This document shows, in pieces, positions 59,501 to 64,000 of a stretch of 64,000 nt of DNA. The notes beneath the pieces are model-generated. The model was not told the DNA's origin. It was given only the letters and a program-made list of their open reading frames with translations, and searched no databases. The position numbers and the translations under genes are program-made. Source of the stretch: Hydractinia symbiolongicarpus (lineage: Eukaryota; Cnidaria; Hydrozoa; Anthoathecata; Hydractiniidae); the NCBI RefSeq assembly GCF_029227915.1, contig NC_079880.1, forward strand, positions 19,528,501 to 19,592,500, given 5' to 3'. Positions within the stretch are counted from its first letter, which is position 1, and each line of letters opens with the position of its first letter.

Positions 59501-62500
59501 TAAAAGCAGGAACGAAAATTTATACTGCCCAATCGGTTTTCAGAATGGAAACGTTGGCTATATAAAAGACACGTAGTATTCTTGTTTAGTATATTTTAAT
59601 TCAGAAGTGGAATCTTATTCGTTTAAATAAAACGGTCACACGGTCATCTCTGGTCACACACGCTATAATAAATATTTAAAAACTTACCATATATGGTTCA
59701 AAGTATCGTATGGACGCTCTGTTTTCGTAATATTTGCTTTTAAAATTCAAAATGGCAGCTAAAGTCAAAAACGGAAATAATCAAAATCTCTGCTTAAGTA
59801 GGGCAAAATTCAACATATTGATGTTTCATATTTATATAAAATGTCACGCAAATCAATCGTGCATTAACATGTGGGGCTAACATTCTTTATTCTCGATCAT
59901 ATGAACTACATATGCTTAAAATATAGTTAGCTACAGTGACATGTCTCGATTGCTCAATATTTTAACTTTACTTGCTCAAGTGTTGGTCTAAGGAAGCAAT
60001 ATGAAAATATACATATACACGATCTATACACGCTTTATACACGCGATCTACACACGATCTACACACGATTTATACACGCGATCTACACACGATCTATACA
60101 CGATTTATACACGATTTATACACGATTCACACACGATTTACACACGATTTATAGACGATTTTACAGGGAAAAATAAGTGCGAAATTTTGTTTTCAGTAGC
60201 GCAGTTTTTCTCCCAGCAAAGAAATTGCGAAATAAATTTGCACCTTCTGGTAACAAGAGGGTAACATACTTCTCATAGTGGGAATAAAATCTTCTAAAGA
60301 CTTCACACATATGTCAAGTATCTAAAATTATAATTTAAAGATTTTACGCAACCAATCAAGGTATGATATTTGACTCAGACCCCAAATCCTAACAAAACTG
60401 TTGTAATTTTTTTAAAACGTTTAGGATATCGAGAGGCAACTGTACTCTACAAAATACCATACAACAAGCCAAGTTCCTCCTCAACCTCCTTTTTACAAAT
60501 TTTCAAATAAAATTCCATAAAGCAAAATCAGCATGACTGCCTCCCCAACCTTCTTGTCTAATAAATACCTTGGTTATTATGCGCATATCTACTTAACAAA
60601 TTTACAAATTAAAAAAAAAGTACAGTAGCTTTTACCTTCAATTTGACATCTCTTTCTATGAAAGCACCAACTTGTAACTAAAATATAACATACATATACA
60701 ACTTCCAATTGAGGATGCCTCATAACTTTAATCTGAAAAAGCAGAAAATTCTAGGAAAATTAGTCTTGCTATGAACAAAATATTCCTTTAATAAGTTTCT
60801 GCACTATTCTAACAACTATACTCCAATACAATGTTTACGGTACAAGCACAAACAACTTACATTTTACTGTGGAAAGTTTATCATTTCTTGAGCATGATAG
60901 TTTAGTAGGCGACTATTATGTTCAAGAAATGATAAACTTTCCACAGTAATATGAATACTGAACAGACAAATCGAAATAATATCTTCAACAACTTACATTT
61001 TGGTCAAGCATTTGAAACAAAATAATCGGAAGTGATGTTTGGAAATATCCCTCGGTGTCAGTTTCAGGAAGCTTGTCTTGGTTCCAATCCTATTAATGAA
61101 GCATTTTAACTTTCAAGAAATCACTTCTAGCATATCTACACTTGTACAGATGAGGAAAAAACAAGAAGGTTCAAAAACTGAGCAAGGGAGTGCTAGTTAT
61201 ATAAAAGGGTTGGGCGATAAGGGTTTGGCATACCTGGTTTATGTTTCCAGCGATTAAATTTCAGAGCAACAAATCCAATTTCAAAAGTCAAAATTTTACC
61301 AACTTTGTAGATATATACAAATAATTTCCCAATGAGTCCCCAATTAAAATTTCGATTATTTTGCAGACAATCAACATAAAAACGTCAAAATTACTTTGAT
61401 GTTTGCCCCTTCATATGGGAGATTTTATTGAAGATGGCTATCAGATTAACATGCCAGTAGTCTGTTTAACCTTGTTTGTTTAACTTAGTACTCTCTTATA
61501 GTTGCAAATCAGAAAAAAATATTTTGAGATGAAGTTTTTTTAAAGTGGGAGGTAAGCCTAAAGTATTGTTTACAAAGAAGTAAGTGCCATCAAATTGACA
61601 GTTTTAAAGAACATTTTTAAGTATTGTGCTCCAACATATTCACAAGATTTCGGACTAGTCAGAATTACTACAAATCATGACGACAGTTTTCAAAGTAGTT
61701 TACCTGACTTTCAGAAACACACATCTTTTCAAGCCAGTTCTGTATGTTTCGTTCAGTAGTACTCACATACCTAAAATAACATGAGTGACATAAGTACAAA
61801 TTCGTCTGCAAATTTTCAGTTTTACTGAAGTGAGTGAGAATTTCCTGACTGATTTATGACAAATTTGAAGAACTTCAGTACTAGTAACATTACGTGAATG
61901 TGTAAAACGGTATATAATATGCACTTATAATCATATGTAACTGTATAATGAAATTTCCCAGCGATTTTCTTGGCTGATAAAAAATTTACTTTATTCCTCA
62001 ACTTTCCAACCGTAATCAGCAAAAACAAAAAGCATGGCCTGCGAAGCTACTTTAGGTGTTACCGGAAATGACCTTTGCATCTATTACATAGGATGTGTTA
62101 AAACAGGTCTTGAAATAAGAGATTGTTAAAATGAAATTTCTATGATTAAAAGAATATGATCATCGTGTTTTCATTTTTCTCCTTGAAGTGTAATGTGAAA
62201 CATTTCCTAGTATTTCATGAAAATCTACTTTCAACCAAAAGCTCTTACATCTCCATCAAACTTTCCACAACACCATAACTCAAAATTGGATCCAACTCAT
62301 CTTTAAAACCCTCTACAAATTCTTTAAGCTCTTCATGACCTAAAAGATCTGGTCCGCTAAAAAAAATATTTTAAACAATAAACTTAGTATCATTTTTAAC
62401 TAGGGTATTTTAGATCTCATTATAAGTTGGGAGATGTGATTATACCACATTGGTTAATCAGGAAATCAATGCTTTATCCATTACACCTTGCATGTTAGTT

Positions 62501-63779
62501 AAAATTGGCATAATCGATTTGAAAAATCTTTAGCAATTTCTAACAGACAAAATATGGACATTATTTTTATATAGGTTAACATACATCTCAAAGAGGACTA
62601 ATAGTAATTATCACTTACTCGTATTCGTTAATCCAGTTTAGAAGTGTTACACACTCATTTGGTCGGTCATGGTTTTGATTCAATGCAAAATGTTCCAGCT
62701 AAATTAGTAAAAGAAGACCTTATTGGTAAAGTCTTAAATCCATAGTTTCACCTAATTTCCAAAAGCAAAAATACACTTCTATTACTTAACCAATATTTTT
62801 GCATTTTGACGTAAATTTACGAAGAAAATAATACAAATTTGTTCGTGAAAAAGTATTCCCCCGTATAGTTTGGTAATAACTTCCATACTTATCAATTATC
62901 GCTTTTCTCATATTTTGAAATTAGTACCCTTAAATAATTTTATTCACACAAAGTCAGAAATAAAATATTTTGAAAATCACAATTCGCATAAAATGAATAA
63001 CTGCAATATGTTACAAATTAAAGTAAATCTTCAACAATAACAACATATTATGACCTTGGGGATGCTCAGAAAGTATTTATCCAAAAGTTTCAAAATATAA
63101 ATAAAACAGTGGTATATATGCTAAACATATAATGGCAAACTTACAGTTCTTGACGTGGCTTCATGATATGTAACAATGTAAGTTTTAAATATTTTGTAAC
63201 TGGGAGGAAAACATTGACGCACTAAATGCTGTAAAAAGAAAAATAACTGCTGTAAAAGTTTCTTCAGTAAGCAATCGGAGATAGGAAATATCAAAGTATT
63301 CCTGGTTCTGTGACTTCACTGAGAAAAAAAGACTATGGCACAGGTAGGTTAGTATGAAATGTATATTTACATAATGATTAAAACCGCCCAGAATTTTGCT
63401 ATTGTTTTTTCTCCTTTCTAAAGTGGCCATAACGACTTTTAAAATCAGAAAAAATGTTCTTCACATAATGAGTTATTAAAGTATTTTTCCGACTATATGT
63501 TCATATTTTTTTCTATTGTAACACTCTTATCACAATTTTATAGCTAAATACTATCATCTTTCACTAAAAATATTCAGGTTTGGCAATTTCCCTTTAAATT
63601 CAAAATGTCAGAAGTATATAATTATTTTCTGCCAAGTTTCTATAGGTGCTTGTAAAACAATACAGAAAAATTACATAATTATTATAGAGAGAAGTTAATA
63701 ACTACAAAGTATCACTAACATAGAATTTATCGATCATGTTTTTGTATAGTGTTTCAACTTCTGATACCATTTTTGTTTT
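53575..63779 (-). CDS. EXOC3: Exocyst complex component 3 (Sec6), C-terminal part, 5' end beyond the window
   Basis: Sec6 is a core subunit of the exocyst, which tethers secretory vesicles to the plasma membrane. Seventeen exons can be followed on the minus strand, approximately: 63779-63716, 63218-63146, 62700-62620, 62357-62255, 61774-61706, 61089-60993, 60678-60637, 60321-60268, 59757-59690, 59315-59262, 58339-58167, 57619-57541, 57341-57270, 55573-55461, 55302-55220, 54280-54187, 53705-53575. Diagnostic stretches: RQCFPPSYKIF, EGYFQTSLPIILFQMLDQN, LDPHLQELMTRKW, RRIIFRNFEERKEGA, YPDFRSDHVLALLAVRGDM. These fit the C-terminal helical bundles of animal EXOC3 in order. The N-terminal part (roughly 300 residues in known family members) lies to the right of 64000. 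The donor of the first visible exon (GTTA followed by GTGATA) is weak; it was chosen because it restores phase and the MRQCFPP motif. Introns host several mobile elements. Confidence 0.93.
55017..55219. repeat. 35-bp minisatellite abutting an EXOC3 splice donor
   Basis: Five to six copies of a unit containing CCAGGCTAATATGTAGCTGT and CACTCAGGGGTAAAA. On the EXOC3 strand the unit begins at the donor: the exon ending TTAGAAGTTTCT is followed by GTAAGTGACAGCTACATATT, and TGAGTGACAGCTACATATT recurs in later units. Confidence 0.9.
55769..56567. mobile_element. PIF/Harbinger element nested in the pogo-like element
   Basis: TTA duplications at 55766-55768 and 56568-56570 flank inverted ends AGGCGGGGGCAAACCA and TGGTTTGCCCCCGCCT. 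A three-base TTA target is typical of PIF/Harbinger. Subterminal CATCCAACAT words repeat in both orientations. At 799 bp it keeps only a piece of transposase. Confidence 0.88.
56100..56435 (-). pseudogene. Harbinger transposase N-terminal remnant
   Basis: MADGRISAVLLMLLNEL opens an 80-codon frame with TREWIKRREQNRYFSHLI, ELKIEDRFGFREMFRMDVGD and a stop at 56193. In the next frame the match continues (YLISPGQMNNFGGHRP, AEERLALTL), so one frameshift separates the two parts. The pattern WI-RRE, E-L-ED, F--M--R-D--DF, I-P, EERLALTL is that of HARBI1-type nucleases before their catalytic DDE core, which is absent. Confidence 0.75.
60018..60160. repeat. 10-bp tandem repeat CACGATYTAYA
   Basis: About fourteen degenerate units of ACACGATCTA / ACACGATTTAT lie in an EXOC3 intron. 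The plus-strand frame over it is a by-product of the repeat. Confidence 0.9.
60864..60949 (+). ncRNA. 86-nt near-perfect hairpin, possible small-RNA precursor or mini-inverted repeat
   Basis: Arms 60864-60901 and 60912-60949 pair over 38 positions with a 10-nt loop. Only two positions are not Watson-Crick. In a plus-strand RNA both are G-U wobbles, so the whole stem pairs; in a minus-strand RNA they would be A-C mismatches. The hairpin sits in an EXOC3 intron, antisense to the gene. Its size and near-complete pairing fit cnidarian-type microRNA precursors, but a short palindromic mobile element is an equal alternative. Confidence 0.35.
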
Positions 63780-64000
63780 CTTTAAAATTTTCAACAGAAT
63801 TAAACCAAAGTCCATAAACAAAAGGTAATAAAAAGAGTAGGTAGGTAGTATAAAGTTAGCTCGTAAAAGCTATTTTTTTTCTTGTTTATTATACATTTTT
63901 AACTGTTAATCTCTGCTGACTAATTCAAATAACAAGTTAAATTCATTTTTTTTTAAAATAGTAATAAAAAAATTGTATGCAGAAAGCACTGAGTAAATAA
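63780..64000. other. EXOC3 intron running off the window
   Basis: AT-rich, no further exon seen. The next EXOC3 exon must lie beyond 64000. Confidence 0.6.

Overview
The window looks like nuclear DNA of an early-branching metazoan, most likely a cnidarian and perhaps a hydrozoan. It is AT-rich, its genes are split into many short exons with GT-AG introns, metazoan multidomain proteins are present (CUB, TSP1, F5/8C, Ig), and repeats are abundant. The species cannot be fixed from sequence alone.

Layout. 1-3.3 kb holds no convincing gene, only a possible interrupted coding exon on the minus strand (485-919). 3.3-4.3 kb carries a minus-strand PC-esterase/SGNH-type protein. 4.4-9.0 kb is repeat-rich: a 20-bp minisatellite, a decayed integrase-like fragment and a dispersed repeat pair. 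9.1-13.2 kb is a three-exon plus-strand gene for a secreted, extremely His/Asp/Glu-rich protein of 663 residues. 15.8-17.9 kb is an intronless minus-strand type I membrane protein (TSP1-F5/8C-CUB-CUB-TM). It is divergent from MSH6, which fills 18.4-51.4 kb on the plus strand. I could rebuild MSH6 as 41 exons in continuous phase, giving 1278 codons plus stop. 53.6-63.8 kb is the C-terminal part of exocyst subunit EXOC3/Sec6 on the minus strand, convergent with MSH6 and running off the right edge.

The most striking object lies inside the 11.2-kb intron 29 of MSH6, on the opposite strand. A 15-exon gene (36895-45829) encodes 755 residues: signal peptide, CUB domain, Ig domain, then an ionotropic-glutamate-receptor-like module (binding lobe S1, M1, pore, M2, lobe S2, M3). 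The pore carries a canonical K+ channel selectivity filter, TTVGYGD. It is therefore a predicted ligand-gated potassium channel of GluR0 type with an adhesion-type ectodomain.

Other architecture: a perfect 374-bp inverted repeat brackets MSH6 exon 2; a 22-nt microexon follows the giant intron; a tRNA-derived SINE, an RTE-like LINE remnant, a piggyBac-type MITE and a Harbinger element nested inside a pogo/Tigger-like element are present; two intronic minisatellites start exactly at splice donors; and an 86-nt near-perfect hairpin lies antisense to EXOC3. The genes show no common pathway. MSH6 (mismatch repair) and EXOC3 (exocytosis) are housekeeping genes, while the others are secreted or cell-surface proteins.
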